Of a stretch of DNA of 64,000 nucleotides, positions 32,934 through 42,652 are shown in pieces; within the stretch, counting starts at the first letter, position 1, and each line of letters starts with the position of its first letter. This DNA is from Hohaiivirga sp031546825 (GTDB taxonomy: Bacteria > Pseudomonadota > Alphaproteobacteria > Rhizobiales > Beijerinckiaceae). The notes beneath the pieces are model-generated. The model ran no database searches, was not told the origin of the DNA, and was given only the letters and a program-made list of their open reading frames with translations. The DNA lies in NCBI GenBank assembly GCA_031546825.1, contig JAVBJU010000007.1, positions 1 through 64,000 on the forward strand, given 5' to 3'. A program made the position numbers and the translations under genes.

Positions 32934-33473
32934 TCAAGTTGCGGGAGTAATTTTTCGCGCCAGACCGACGAAAGAGAAGGCGTGCTCATCATCCGCGGAG
33001 GCAGGATGATCCTCCCGGTAGAGCACGGAATAATCCGCGCGGTTGAAGGCGGGAAAAGCCGTGTCGCCTTTCGGCGTGGCATGGACTTCGGTGAGGTGTA
33101 ATGTCTTGGCCAGCGGCAAGGCCAGCGCATAAATCTCGGCGCCACCCACAACCGCCACTTCCGATGCGCCCATTTCCCGCATGGTCTCGGCGGCAAGCAC
33201 CCGCGCCGCGTCCCAGTTATCGGCAACCTTGACGCCGAGCGCTTCCGCTTCACGAGCAAAAGCGACATCACGGGTCAGCACGATCGTAATGCGTCCCGGC
33301 AACGGTTTGCCGATGGATTGGAAGGTTTTGCGGCCCATGATGATCGGCTTGCCCATGGTAAGCGCGCGAAAATGCTTGAGGTCGCTTTTGAGCCGCCACA
33401 GCAGCTTGTTGTCGCCCCCTATGACGCCGTTATCGGCCATGGCAACGACGATGGAAAACGGAACGGCTGTCAT
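32934..33473 (-). CDS. folA: Dihydrofolate reductase
   Basis: Reduces dihydrofolate to tetrahydrofolate with NADPH, regenerating the cofactor consumed by ThyA encoded nearby. Motifs: SIVVAMADNGVIGGDNKLLWRL (N-terminal strand with the catalytic acidic region), MGKPIIMGRKTFQSIGKPLPGR, and VVGGAEIYALALPLA. ATG 33473 gives 179 residues and has AGGA four bases ahead; ATG 33491 (185 residues) is the alternative, but its AGG touches the start codon. Confidence 0.93.
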   Translation of the reverse strand: MTAVPFSIVVAMADNGVIGGDNKLLWRLKSDLKHFRALTMGKPIIMGRKTFQSIGKPLPGRITIVLTRDVAFAREAEALGVKVADNWDAARVLAAETMREMGASEVAVVGGAEIYALALPLAKTLHLTEVHATPKGDTAFPAFNRADYSVLYREDHPASADDEHAFSFVGLARKITPAT

Positions 33474-33520
33474 GGAATCCTGCGTGTTCATCCTGATTGA
33501 TGGCTTACCCCGAAAACCCC

Positions 33521-33567
33521 AAAAAGGATAGGGCCCGAACTGTGCAGTCGGGCCCCAATATTTTTTC
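33521..33567 (-). terminator. Bidirectional terminator between folA and the small membrane gene
   Basis: Stem GGGCCCGA (33531-33538) with TCGGGCCC (33548-33555). T-rich tracts lie on both sides, so it can end the minus-strand gene upstream. Confidence 0.75.
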
Positions 33568-33593
33568 GTGTGCGATGTCCCTTACGGGGCGTC

Positions 33594-33866
33594 TCAGGCG
33601 GCTTTGTTCTTCACGAGGCCGATCAGCGCGGTGAGAATGGCACCACCGGCACCGCCACCGATCACCTGTGTGATGATGTTGCTGATGTTGAGGTTGCCAC
33701 TCATGAGGGCGGGCAACACCAGCGGGATGAGCTGGCCGAGAATACCACCACCGACAACGCCGGTAACGGAATTGAGAATGGTGCCCATATCAATGGCAGG
33801 CGAAGCTTTGCCCACTGCATTACCGCCGACTGCACCCGCGACGAGATTGATAAGAATCTGTTCCAT
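33594..33866 (-). CDS. Small Gly-rich membrane protein
   Basis: A 90-residue hydrophobic protein rich in Gly and Ala, with zipper-like spacing (LVAGAVGGNAVGKA, VTGVVGGGILGQL, VIGGGAGGAILTAL) and no charged core. A very strong Shine-Dalgarno (GGAGGAAG) directly precedes ATG 33866, which decides against the ATG four codons upstream. Similar short proteins are found in Hyphomicrobiales; function unknown. It lies between the CPBP protease and folA. Confidence 0.7.
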   Translation of the reverse strand: MEQILINLVAGAVGGNAVGKASPAIDMGTILNSVTGVVGGGILGQLIPLVLPALMSGNLNISNIITQVIGGGAGGAILTALIGLVKNKAA

Positions 33867-34027
33867 AACTTCCTCCAATAAGCAGGTCTGTTTTGTAGGA
33901 TGACGTCAAACGTCTTCCATTTCCAAAGGGAGCGGAGCGCCCCTGCTGCCTCCGCCTTAAGTAGCAACTAACGCTGTGAACGGGATAAATCAAGTTGCGG
34001 CGCGAACCGCCCGGCCAACCTCAACAC

Positions 34028-34693
34028 TTATTGCCAGCCATACATCAGCAACGCCAGGAGCCCGATAGAGCCGTTCATCCAAGCGTGGATCGCCATGGAC
34101 AAGGCGATATTGCCGCTTTTCAGGCGGGCATAGCCGAAGAACAACCCAGCGGGGATCATTGCGAATACATACAAAAGCCCATTTTCACCGTGAAACGCGC
34201 CAAAAGCGACCGCACTGACCATGAGGGCCCAGCGCGAGCCTGCCGCTTTTTCGATCCGCGTAAAGAGGAAGCCACGAAACAATGCCTCCTCAACAATGGG
34301 AGCCATGATGACTGCATTCACCGCTCCCAATGGCCGGAAAACCCGAACGCCCGGCTTAAGATCACTGACATCACCCACCAGACCAGACAGGAAAATCACG
34401 ATCTCGACTGCTTGATAGGCAAGTGTGGCCACAAGGAAGACCAGAGCAATGCGGTCAAGCCGCAATGGACCGAAGGCCAAGGGGCGCGAGACCGCACCGT
34501 CCGCTAGCCAGACATACGCAACCAGCACCCCACCCACGGCAATGAAGAACAAAAATTCGAGAACGTCGCCGGAAAAGTCGAGGCCCGTGAGACGGCCCAC
34601 CTGAACCCCAAAGCCGACGGCCCGATATCCGAGAGCGGTGAAGAGCACCGTCAGGAGTACTCCGGCAAGGCTGGTCCTCACGCCTGCAGTCAT
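34028..34693 (-). CDS. CPBP family intramembrane metalloprotease
   Basis: A 221-residue protein with about six membrane helices and the three Abi/CPBP (Rce1-like) motifs: EEALFRGFLF (motif 1, EExxxR), FGAFHGEN (motif 2 His) and IHAWMNG (motif 3 His/Asn). The family cleaves membrane-embedded substrates; bacterial members often process peptides or confer self-immunity. The start overlaps the thyA stop by four bases, so it is translated with thyA. No peptide substrate is evident nearby. Confidence 0.85.
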   Translation of the reverse strand: MTAGVRTSLAGVLLTVLFTALGYRAVGFGVQVGRLTGLDFSGDVLEFLFFIAVGGVLVAYVWLADGAVSRPLAFGPLRLDRIALVFLVATLAYQAVEIVIFLSGLVGDVSDLKPGVRVFRPLGAVNAVIMAPIVEEALFRGFLFTRIEKAAGSRWALMVSAVAFGAFHGENGLLYVFAMIPAGLFFGYARLKSGNIALSMAIHAWMNGSIGLLALLMYGWQ

Positions 34694-35484
34694 ATGGCTA
34701 TCGGAGCCTTGATGGCCGGGTGCGCGTCATAGCCTTCAATGGCGATATCGTCGAATGTGAAGTCGAAAATTGATTTGATGGCCGGATTGAGTTTGAGCTT
34801 CGGCAACGGGCGGAAATCGCGGGAAAGTTGCAACTTGGTCTGGTCAAGATGATTGAGATAGAGATGCGCATCGCCAAAAGAATGGACGAAATCACCAACG
34901 CCCAAGCCCGCCGCCTGCGCCACCATATGGGTCAAGAGAGCATAGGAAGCGATGTTGAACGGTACGCCAAGGAACACATCTGCCGAGCGCTGATAGAGCT
35001 GGCAGGACAATTTGCCGTCGGCCACATAAAACTGGAACAGGCAATGGCAGGGCGCCAGCGCCATCTTATCGAGATCCGCCGGGTTCCAAGCGGACACCAC
35101 CAGACGGCGCGAATCGGGGTTGCGGCAGATTTCGTCAAACACCCATTTGATCTGGTCAACCGTGCCACCATCGGGCTTTGCCCAGGACCGCCATTGCTTG
35201 CCATAAACCGGGCCAAGATCGCCGTTGTCATCGGCCCATTCATCCCAGATGGAGACATTATTATCGCGCAGATAGCCGATATTTGTCTCACCCTTGAGGA
35301 ACCATAAAAGCTCATGGATGATTGAGCGCAGATGCAGCTTCTTGGTGGTGACCAGCGGGAAGCCCTCGTTGAGATCGAAGCGCATCTGGTGGCCGAACAC
35401 TGAAATCGTGCCGGTTCCGGTGCGGTCGGTCTTTTGCGCACCTTCCTTGAGGATGCGGGCGAGAAGCTCGTGATACTGGCGCAT
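34690..35484 (-). CDS. thyA: Thymidylate synthase
   Basis: A 264-residue enzyme that methylates dUMP to dTMP with methylene-tetrahydrofolate. It contains DRTGTGTISVFGHQMRF, the catalytic Cys in MALAPCHCLFQFYV and the dUMP-binding RRLVVSAWNPADL and QRSADVFLGVPFNIASYALL. It starts MRQYHELLARIL after AAGGA. The frame stays open upstream to 35772, but the family N-terminus fixes ATG 35484. It pairs metabolically with the nearby folA. Confidence 0.96.
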   Translation of the reverse strand: MRQYHELLARILKEGAQKTDRTGTGTISVFGHQMRFDLNEGFPLVTTKKLHLRSIIHELLWFLKGETNIGYLRDNNVSIWDEWADDNGDLGPVYGKQWRSWAKPDGGTVDQIKWVFDEICRNPDSRRLVVSAWNPADLDKMALAPCHCLFQFYVADGKLSCQLYQRSADVFLGVPFNIASYALLTHMVAQAAGLGVGDFVHSFGDAHLYLNHLDQTKLQLSRDFRPLPKLKLNPAIKSIFDFTFDDIAIEGYDAHPAIKAPIAI

Positions 35485-35608
35485 GACATTCCTTGTGCGG
35501 CGCGGAATCGGAGGCGTTAACACACAAGATTTAGAGTAGTTCAGCCGATGATGAAATGCGCTTTCCGCACTATCCCACTGAACTTTCCTGCCCCTCTCAC
35601 TTTGCTTA

Positions 35609-35640
35609 CAGGCAGGGAGCGGATAATCGCCCCCTGCCTG
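35609..35640 (-). terminator. Hairpin just past the symporter gene
   Basis: Nine-bp stem CAGGCAGGG (35609-35617) with CCCTGCCTG (35632-35640), seven bases after the stop of the minus-strand symporter. No T-run follows, so its strength is uncertain. Confidence 0.5.
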
Positions 35641-35647
35641 TCTTGCA

Positions 35648-36967
35648 TTATTCCGCCGCCACAAGTGCCGTGCGGGCTTCTGCCTCGCGCACCGTTTCGC
35701 CATAGACCGAGAGGTCGAGAATACCTTCCTCCCGCGCCACCAGCAGCGGCACCACCACCTGACCGGTGACATTGGTGGCCGTACGCATCATATCGATGAT
35801 GCGGTCGATGGCAATGATGTAGCCAATGCCTTCAAGCGGCAAACCAGCGGTGGACAATGTCAGCGTCAGCATGACAATCGAGGTGCCGGGAACGCCCGCG
35901 GTACCAAGCGAGCCGAGCACGGCGGTCAGACCGATCAGCACATATTGCGTCAGCGACAGGTCGATATTCAGGTATTGAGCGATGAAGATCGCAGCAATGG
36001 CGGGGTAGATCGCGCCGCAACCGTCCATCTTCACATTGGCACCCAGCGGCACGGCGAAGCTCGCATAGGATTGCGGCACGCCAAGGCGCTCCGCCACCGT
36101 CAGCGACATCGGCAAGGAGGCGAGGCTCGACGAGGTGGCAAACGCCATCTGGATGGCCGGAAGAGCCTTTCTGAAGAACTGGCGCACGCTCAGGCCGTGT
36201 GCCTTAATGAGACCGCCATAGACCACGAAAATCTGGAAGAGGCAGGCGAGATACATGGCGAAGATGAACTTGGCCAAAGGAGCGAGCGAAATCAGGCCGT
36301 AGCGTCCGACAACCCAGGCAATGAGGCCGAAGGTGCCAAACGGCGTCAGTTGCAGCACCCAGCGGGTGATACTGAACACCACCTTAGTAGCCTGCTCCAT
36401 CAAGGTGCGGACGCCCGCCGCCTTCTCGCCAAGCTTGACCAGCGCCGCGCCAACAAGTCCGGCGAAGAACAGTACTTGCAGGATGTTACCATCTGCCATC
36501 GCCTTGATCGGATTGCTCGGGATGATGCCGATCAGAACCTCAACTGGCGAGGGAATGACCTTGGCCGTCACCTGCCCAAGTGGCAGATTGGAAAGTCCCA
36601 TGCCGGGATTGACGAGATGGCCAACGCCAATGCCAACCACAACCGCAATCGTCGAGGTAGCCACAAACCAGAATAGGGTGCGGAAGCCGAGCCGTGCGGC
36701 ATTACCAGCATCGGCCAATTTTGAAAGCGACGTGGCGATGGTGAAGAACACCAGCGGCACAACGATCATTTTTACAAGGTTGATATAGACATCACCAACA
36801 GGCTTGAACCAGGTGACGGCCCAGGCCCCGGCGGCCTTATCTGCCAGCACCGGGTCAGCAAAAACCTGTTGGGCATAGAAGCGAAGGGCAAGCCCGGCCA
36901 CAATGCCAAGCACAAAGCCTGCTGTCACACGTTGCCACAGCGGGCGCTTAAATAACAAATTTATCAT
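35648..36967 (-). CDS. Dicarboxylate/amino acid:cation symporter (DAACS family)
   Basis: A 439-residue glutamate-transporter-fold carrier of the DctA/GltP type. The re-entrant loop HP1 shows FATSSSLASLPMSL, HP2 shows GTAGVPGTSIVMLTLTLS, and TM7 holds the NxxxD-like GANVKMDGCGAI in the cation site; TM8 contains the conserved DRIIDMMRTATNVTG. It imports C4-dicarboxylates or acidic amino acids with protons or sodium. It stands alone between thyA and the VOC gene; the exact substrate cannot be told. Confidence 0.9.
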   Translation of the reverse strand: MINLLFKRPLWQRVTAGFVLGIVAGLALRFYAQQVFADPVLADKAAGAWAVTWFKPVGDVYINLVKMIVVPLVFFTIATSLSKLADAGNAARLGFRTLFWFVATSTIAVVVGIGVGHLVNPGMGLSNLPLGQVTAKVIPSPVEVLIGIIPSNPIKAMADGNILQVLFFAGLVGAALVKLGEKAAGVRTLMEQATKVVFSITRWVLQLTPFGTFGLIAWVVGRYGLISLAPLAKFIFAMYLACLFQIFVVYGGLIKAHGLSVRQFFRKALPAIQMAFATSSSLASLPMSLTVAERLGVPQSYASFAVPLGANVKMDGCGAIYPAIAAIFIAQYLNIDLSLTQYVLIGLTAVLGSLGTAGVPGTSIVMLTLTLSTAGLPLEGIGYIIAIDRIIDMMRTATNVTGQVVVPLLVAREEGILDLSVYGETVREAEARTALVAAE

Positions 36968-37180
36968 GTCAAAATCCTTAATTAACGTGAATAAATGATA
37001 TTTAAGCAGCTCGAATTGTCAAGCCTGCGGGAAAGCCTCTGTGCGCAGTGTTACCTCAGCCCGTTTCCGTTGCCACTCAACGGCTGCGCGCTGGGGCAAG
37101 CCGCTTCCCGTCAACAGCGAAACCTCGTATATACTAAAGCCTCACCCTTTCCGGGGATAGCCAAGCCGAGGGAGTAGGAT

Positions 37181-37555
37181 ATGGAACACAACGCCGTTGT
37201 CTGGTTCGAAATCTATGTGCAGGACATGGATCGCGCCAAGAAATTCTATGAGACTGTGCTCGACGTGAAACTGGAAAAACTGCCCACACCGATGCCTGAA
37301 CTGGAAATGTGGGCATTCCCCTACAAAGACGGGGCGCCCGGCGCGTCTGGCGCGCTGGCAAAAATGGAAGGCGCGCCCTCCGGCGGCGGCACCTTGGTTT
37401 ATTTTGCATCAAAAGATTGCGCCATTGAAGAAGCCCGCATCGTGAGCGCCGGTGGCCAAGTCTTCCGCAGCAAATTCTCCATCGGCCCCTACGGTTTCAT
37501 CACAATTGCGCAGGATACTGAGGGCAACATGGTTGGTTTGCATTCGATGGAGTGA
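37181..37555 (+). CDS. VOC (glyoxalase/bleomycin-resistance) family protein
   Basis: A 124-residue single-module VOC protein. The repeating beta-alpha-beta pattern is visible: VVWFEIYVQDMDRAKKFYETVL at the start and GTLVYFASKDCAIEEARIVSAGG, GPYGFITIAQDTEGNMVGLHS in the second half. The usual metal-ligand positions are only partly kept, so an enzymatic role is open. A good Shine-Dalgarno (GAGGGAGTAGG) precedes the ATG. It is monocistronic. Confidence 0.85.
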   Translation: MEHNAVVWFEIYVQDMDRAKKFYETVLDVKLEKLPTPMPELEMWAFPYKDGAPGASGALAKMEGAPSGGGTLVYFASKDCAIEEARIVSAGGQVFRSKFSIGPYGFITIAQDTEGNMVGLHSME

Positions 37556-37790
37556 GCGGCTGGTTACCGAAATGAACAGCTCTGCGGAAATGCTCCCTTA
37601 TATGCAAAAAACATTGAAGCCCTAGAGGTTGAAGCGCCATGCGCTCGATGAGTACTGACGAGAAGCGCATGGCCCACGGAAATGAAGGCGTAAAAACTGC
37701 AAGCGGGACAATTGACTCGTGCACGGCGATCGGGAAACCTTTAAGAACGTGAGCTGGTAAAGCCAGCACATGGAGATGGGGGACTATCCG

Positions 37791-38888
37791 GTGAATTTTA
37801 ATCTGAAAAGCATTGCTCTTGTTGCTCTTTGTGGAATTGCATTCAGTTTGGGGGCCTATGTTCCGGCCAAGGCGCAACCGGCCGGCGCGACCTCGAAAGA
37901 TGGGGAAGCCAAGCCCACGTCCTACCTCTCGGAGGACGACCAAAAACTTCAGATGAAGCAACACGCCTTCATCGAGTGCATCAATGAGGTCGATTCCAGC
38001 CTTCGCAAGAGGTTCGACGTTTATACCGAATTCTTTGCCCGTCAGACAGCGTCAGCCAAGCAGCGCAATAGTCTCAGTAGCAGGATATCCGAATCCTCCG
38101 AAGCGATGACATTTGCGGGGGACGGCTTCTTGTACAAGCTCGGCGGGCGTCCGGGGGGAGTGGAAAGGAGTATCGTCACCTGCGTCTCGGACTTGAAGGA
38201 CGCAGTCGCGCAACCACCCAAGGACGCGGATCTCGATCGTGTTGGCACCCAATATAGCGAAACGCTAACCACCCTTACGCCTCTGCTGAAGACCGCAGGT
38301 GAATACTACAAGGACGGCGACCACAGTGACGACAAGATGGCCAAAGGCAAGGCCCTCGACGCTCAAATCAAGCCGCTTTTCGTGGCTCTGCTCGCCACAT
38401 CGACCGAGATGCGCAAGATCATCACCAGCAATGAGGCCATGCTGCAAAATCATCGGCTTGACGGCATAATCAAAGTCGAAGGTAAGGGCTTCCGCTGGTA
38501 CACCGAGCGCTATATGCAGCAAGCCCGGGAGACAGTTCGTATTGTCGCCGATAATATGAGCGCCACCAAGCCGTCGCTTGCTGCGGTGCAGGCGGCAGAA
38601 ACAGCTTTGCAAGCAGTGCTCGATGAGGGCAAGGCCTTTGCCGCACAACATCCGGATAGCGAGCAATCAGACAATCAGCCAGCCTGGTTTTCCCTTGAGG
38701 ACTCTTTCTCCGACTTCATGCGTTCGGTGAAAGGAGCACGGCGCACCGTCGCCGATATCCAGGCAAATGGCGGAAAGTTCACGAATGTTGCAGGGTTCAC
38801 TGAACCGGGAGGGAGGGAACTCCGCCTCCAAGCGCAATATCTGATCGGCTATTACAATGATCTGATTGAGACATATAACAGACGCTAG
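37791..38888 (+). CDS. Secreted DUF3829 (YiiG-like) protein
   Basis: A 365-residue protein with a signal peptide (LKSIALVALCGIAFSLGAYV...AKA) and a long alpha-helical mature part, with the DUF3829 pattern: KQHAFIECINEVDSSLRKRFDVY at the beginning and VKGARRTVAD...LIGYYNDLIETYN at the end. GTG 37791 follows GGGGGA and gives the cleanest signal peptide; ATG 37770 and ATG 37776 are in frame but lack a good ribosome site. The next gene begins three bases after its stop. The function of the family is unknown. Confidence 0.75.
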   Translation: MNFNLKSIALVALCGIAFSLGAYVPAKAQPAGATSKDGEAKPTSYLSEDDQKLQMKQHAFIECINEVDSSLRKRFDVYTEFFARQTASAKQRNSLSSRISESSEAMTFAGDGFLYKLGGRPGGVERSIVTCVSDLKDAVAQPPKDADLDRVGTQYSETLTTLTPLLKTAGEYYKDGDHSDDKMAKGKALDAQIKPLFVALLATSTEMRKIITSNEAMLQNHRLDGIIKVEGKGFRWYTERYMQQARETVRIVADNMSATKPSLAAVQAAETALQAVLDEGKAFAAQHPDSEQSDNQPAWFSLEDSFSDFMRSVKGARRTVADIQANGGKFTNVAGFTEPGGRELRLQAQYLIGYYNDLIETYNRR

Positions 38889-38891
38889 GAC

Positions 38892-39527
38892 ATGATCTCA
38901 TCGACCATTTCTTCCCCCGCAATGCGCGGGACCATTGAGCGGCTTCTGGGGCGAGGCCTTACGTCGGCTGACGGACTTCAAGCGGACGTACTCGCAGAAG
39001 CCGAAGTCAAGCTTGGCGAACCGATCCCCGAGCCGCTCAGGTCGCTTTACGCAATGGCGGGTAAACTGCGCCCATTCATGAGTTCCTTCCAGCGCTTCGC
39101 CAAGCCCTCCGAGATTCTTCGGCGGGCTGACCTGCTGATATTCTTGGAGGAGAATCAGGGCGTCTGCGACTGGGGCGTCAATGCTGCGGGCGCTGTGTGG
39201 CAATGCCAGAATGAGAACGATTGCTATGATTGTGAGCTGACACTTGAGCGGTTTCTGGAAATCATATTGTATTACCAAATCGCCCAAGGGGCAGAATACG
39301 CCTACTCGCTCGCACTTCCTTTCGAACAGTTGGACGAGTTGCTGGCACCGTACGGCTGGTCACTTGTGGTAGACAACAATGGTTTGGTCATCCATGCCCG
39401 CGACAGCTACCTGATCTGGTTTCTCGCCAATAAGGATGCGCTTCCCGCCGACGACCTCATCTTCCTCTCGGGTATGGAAAAAGCCCCTCAGAGTTGGCAC
39501 ACGCGCTACGCTCTCGAAATTTTATGA
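38892..39527 (+). CDS. SUKH (SMI1/KNR4-like) domain protein
   Basis: A 211-residue cytosolic protein with the SUKH-fold pattern: LAEAEVKLGEPIPEPLRSLYAMAG, then a long helix, LLIFLEENQGVCDWGV and an AVWQC strand. Bacterial SUKH proteins are often immunity proteins for contact-dependent or polymorphic toxins, but no toxin gene is visible in the window. It is coupled to the DUF3829 gene with a three-base gap, so the two probably act together. The assignment is by motif only. Confidence 0.6.
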   Translation: MISSTISSPAMRGTIERLLGRGLTSADGLQADVLAEAEVKLGEPIPEPLRSLYAMAGKLRPFMSSFQRFAKPSEILRRADLLIFLEENQGVCDWGVNAAGAVWQCQNENDCYDCELTLERFLEIILYYQIAQGAEYAYSLALPFEQLDELLAPYGWSLVVDNNGLVIHARDSYLIWFLANKDALPADDLIFLSGMEKAPQSWHTRYALEIL

Positions 39528-39603
39528 GCGGGAAAATCAACTTCCCGCGCTTCCTCCCCCTTTCGCCCTTCCCTTCTCCTCCCCGCATGCGTATATTGGT
39601 GTT

Positions 39604-39930
39604 GTCAGCCGCAAGGCTGACTATGGCGATAAATGGCCATCGTAATAAACCTATCGGACCCGGGGGCGGTACCCGGCGCCTCCACCAAAGCGCGTTTTTC
39701 AGGCGCGTTTCGGCGGGGGCGAAACAGGATCGACGAGGGCGTAAAGGGTGTGTTTTTGCTCGGCATTGTACCACCGTTATCGGGCTATTTTTATAGTTGC
39801 CAATGACAACTATGCTCCGGTGGCAGTGGCTGCGTAAGCGGTCCCTAATACCGATTTAAAGTCCTTGCGGTTTGCGTCGTAAGGCGGGGCTCGGAGGTGC
39901 CTGGCAACAGAAACCTCCACTTCATTTTCA
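39604..39930 (+). ncRNA. ssrA: Permuted two-piece tmRNA (acceptor piece, spacer, coding piece)
   Basis: The gene is circularly permuted, as in alphaproteobacteria. The acceptor piece comes first and ends in a T-arm-like stem (CCGGG/CCCGG) and CGCCTCCACCA, with CCA at 39685-39687. After a 27-base spacer the coding piece begins GGGGGCG (39715-39721), which pairs with CGCCTCC to rebuild the acceptor stem, and then shows the conserved ACAGGATCGACG. The tag frame runs from GCC 39799 to TAA 39837: ANDNYAPVAVAA. The stretch CCTGGCAACAGAAACC near 39898 is typical of the coding piece. The outer ends are approximate. It rescues stalled ribosomes and tags their products for ClpXP. Confidence 0.92.
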
Positions 39931-39997
39931 CGGACCGACCGCATGTCGGGAACCGTTGGGCGCGAAAGCCCGGAAACGTGGCGTTGCTGGGGTTTTT

Positions 39998-40588
39998 ATG
40001 GTGCAAGACCTGATTGGTTACGATCTTCTGGTGCAAGAAGCTGGCAAGGGCATTATTCGAAAAGTCCTGACAAATGCTTCACGCCAGAGTTTGCCCGGCG
40101 ACCATCATTTCTGCATCAGCTTCCTCACTGCCCATCCCGGCGTGCGGATATCGAGCCGTCTGCTTGAAAAATATCCCCATGAGATGACCATCGTCATCCA
40201 GCACCAGTTCTGGGATCTGCATGTGGGCGAAACGGCATTTGAAATCGGCCTGTCGTTTTCCAACGTCCCCGAACGCCTCCATATCTCCTTTGACGCCATC
40301 ACCGGTTTCTTCGACCCCTCGGTCAAATTCGGCCTTCAATTCGAGCCCATCGTAACCGAAGCCGCGCCCGCGCCAATCCAGCTTGAAACGGATTTGACGC
40401 GAAAGGCGCGCGAAGAGAAGGCCCGTGAGGCAACGCGCACCGATCAGGAAACAATCCTCGGGGCGGAAGAGGTCGAAGCCGAAAAGGCGAATGAAGCGGC
40501 AAGCTCAAAGAAAAAAATAGAAAAGCCCAAGGCTGACAAGACCGGCAGTGCCGAAGTCGTGAGCCTTGATGCCTTCCGAAAAAAATAG
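39998..40588 (+). CDS. sspB: SspB-family ClpXP adaptor (alpha type)
   Basis: A 196-residue protein with the alphaproteobacterial SspB domain: LIGYDLLVQEAGKGIIRKVL, HHFCISFLTAHPGVRISSRLL and the strand LHVGETAFEIGLSFSNVPERL. A flexible acidic/lysine-rich tail follows and ends SLDAFRKK, the region expected to dock on ClpX. It binds ssrA-tagged proteins and hands them to ClpXP. ATG 39998 gives the family N-terminus. It begins about 70 bases after the tmRNA gene that makes its ligand and lies just before fumC. Confidence 0.9.
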   Translation: MVQDLIGYDLLVQEAGKGIIRKVLTNASRQSLPGDHHFCISFLTAHPGVRISSRLLEKYPHEMTIVIQHQFWDLHVGETAFEIGLSFSNVPERLHISFDAITGFFDPSVKFGLQFEPIVTEAAPAPIQLETDLTRKAREEKAREATRTDQETILGAEEVEAEKANEAASSKKKIEKPKADKTGSAEVVSLDAFRKK

Positions 40589-40639
40589 GAAAGAAGCGTC
40601 CCTTTTCATCCGATCCGTATCATGGAGAACGAGGTAATC

Positions 40640-42034
<1,395 letters not shown>

Positions 42035-42055
42035 GGCTAATCTGTCCCAATGAGC

Positions 42056-42081
42056 GGGAGGGCCTACGCCCTCCCCTTTTT
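42056..42081 (+). terminator. Terminator after fumC
   Basis: GGGAGGGC (42056-42063) pairs with GCCCTCCC around a four-base loop and is followed by five T, 22 bases past the fumC stop. Confidence 0.85.
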
Positions 42082-42097
42082 GTTTGGAGCACCGGCC

Positions 42098-42286
42098 ATG
42101 GCTGAAATCATCAATCTCAGGCGCGTTCGCAAGCGCAAGGAGAAAGCCGAGCACAACGCCAAGGCTGACCAGAACCGGTTGCTTTTCGGCCGCAGTAAAG
42201 CGGAGCGCAAACAGACCGAAGCCGAGGAAGCCCTGAAAGTTCGTCAAATAGACGGCCATAAGCGCGACGGGAAGACCGAAGAATGA
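42098..42286 (+). CDS. DUF4169 small basic protein
   Basis: A 62-residue, highly charged protein (MAEIINLRRVRKRKEKAE, then FGRSKAERKQTEAE) matching DUF4169, a short helical family found next to fumC in Hyphomicrobiales. Its stop overlaps the start of the next gene by four bases. GGAG precedes ATG 42098; an upstream in-frame ATG at 42050 lies inside the terminator and is rejected. Function unknown. Confidence 0.85.
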   Translation: MAEIINLRRVRKRKEKAEHNAKADQNRLLFGRSKAERKQTEAEEALKVRQIDGHKRDGKTEE

Positions 42287-42513
42287 AGGGCGCGCATATC
42301 GTCAAGCATTCGGTGAACATCGCCGGACACCAGACCAGCATTTCGCTTGAAGAGATTTTCTGGGAGGAGTTTCAAAATATCGCGGCTGAGCGCGCCATGT
42401 CGCTCCGGGCGCTAATAGCCGAAGTCGACGGCGCTCGCGATGGTCAAAACCTTTCTTCAGCCATACGCGTTTTCGTTTTGGAAGCCACTCGCGCGAGAAG
42501 TGAACGAGCCTGA
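42283..42513 (+). CDS. Ribbon-helix-helix domain protein
   Basis: A 76-residue protein with a strand VKHSVNIAGHQTSISLEEIF followed by two helices (WEEFQNIAAERAMSLRALIAEV and NLSSAIRVFVLEA), the RHH_4-type DNA-binding pattern. It overlaps the DUF4169 gene and probably forms a two-gene unit with it. Targets are unknown; such genes are conserved after fumC in related bacteria. Confidence 0.85.
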   Translation: MKGAHIVKHSVNIAGHQTSISLEEIFWEEFQNIAAERAMSLRALIAEVDGARDGQNLSSAIRVFVLEATRARSERA

Positions 42514-42652
42514 CGGCATCTTGCCCTCCGTGTTACAATATGCAGCGAAACCCAATGGATAAAAATATTGCGCGCAATCTCCAAGCGTGACCATTCTTGG
42601 TTGATGTTCGAAAACGGACATCAATGGAATAGTTCATGACGAGGAGATTCTT

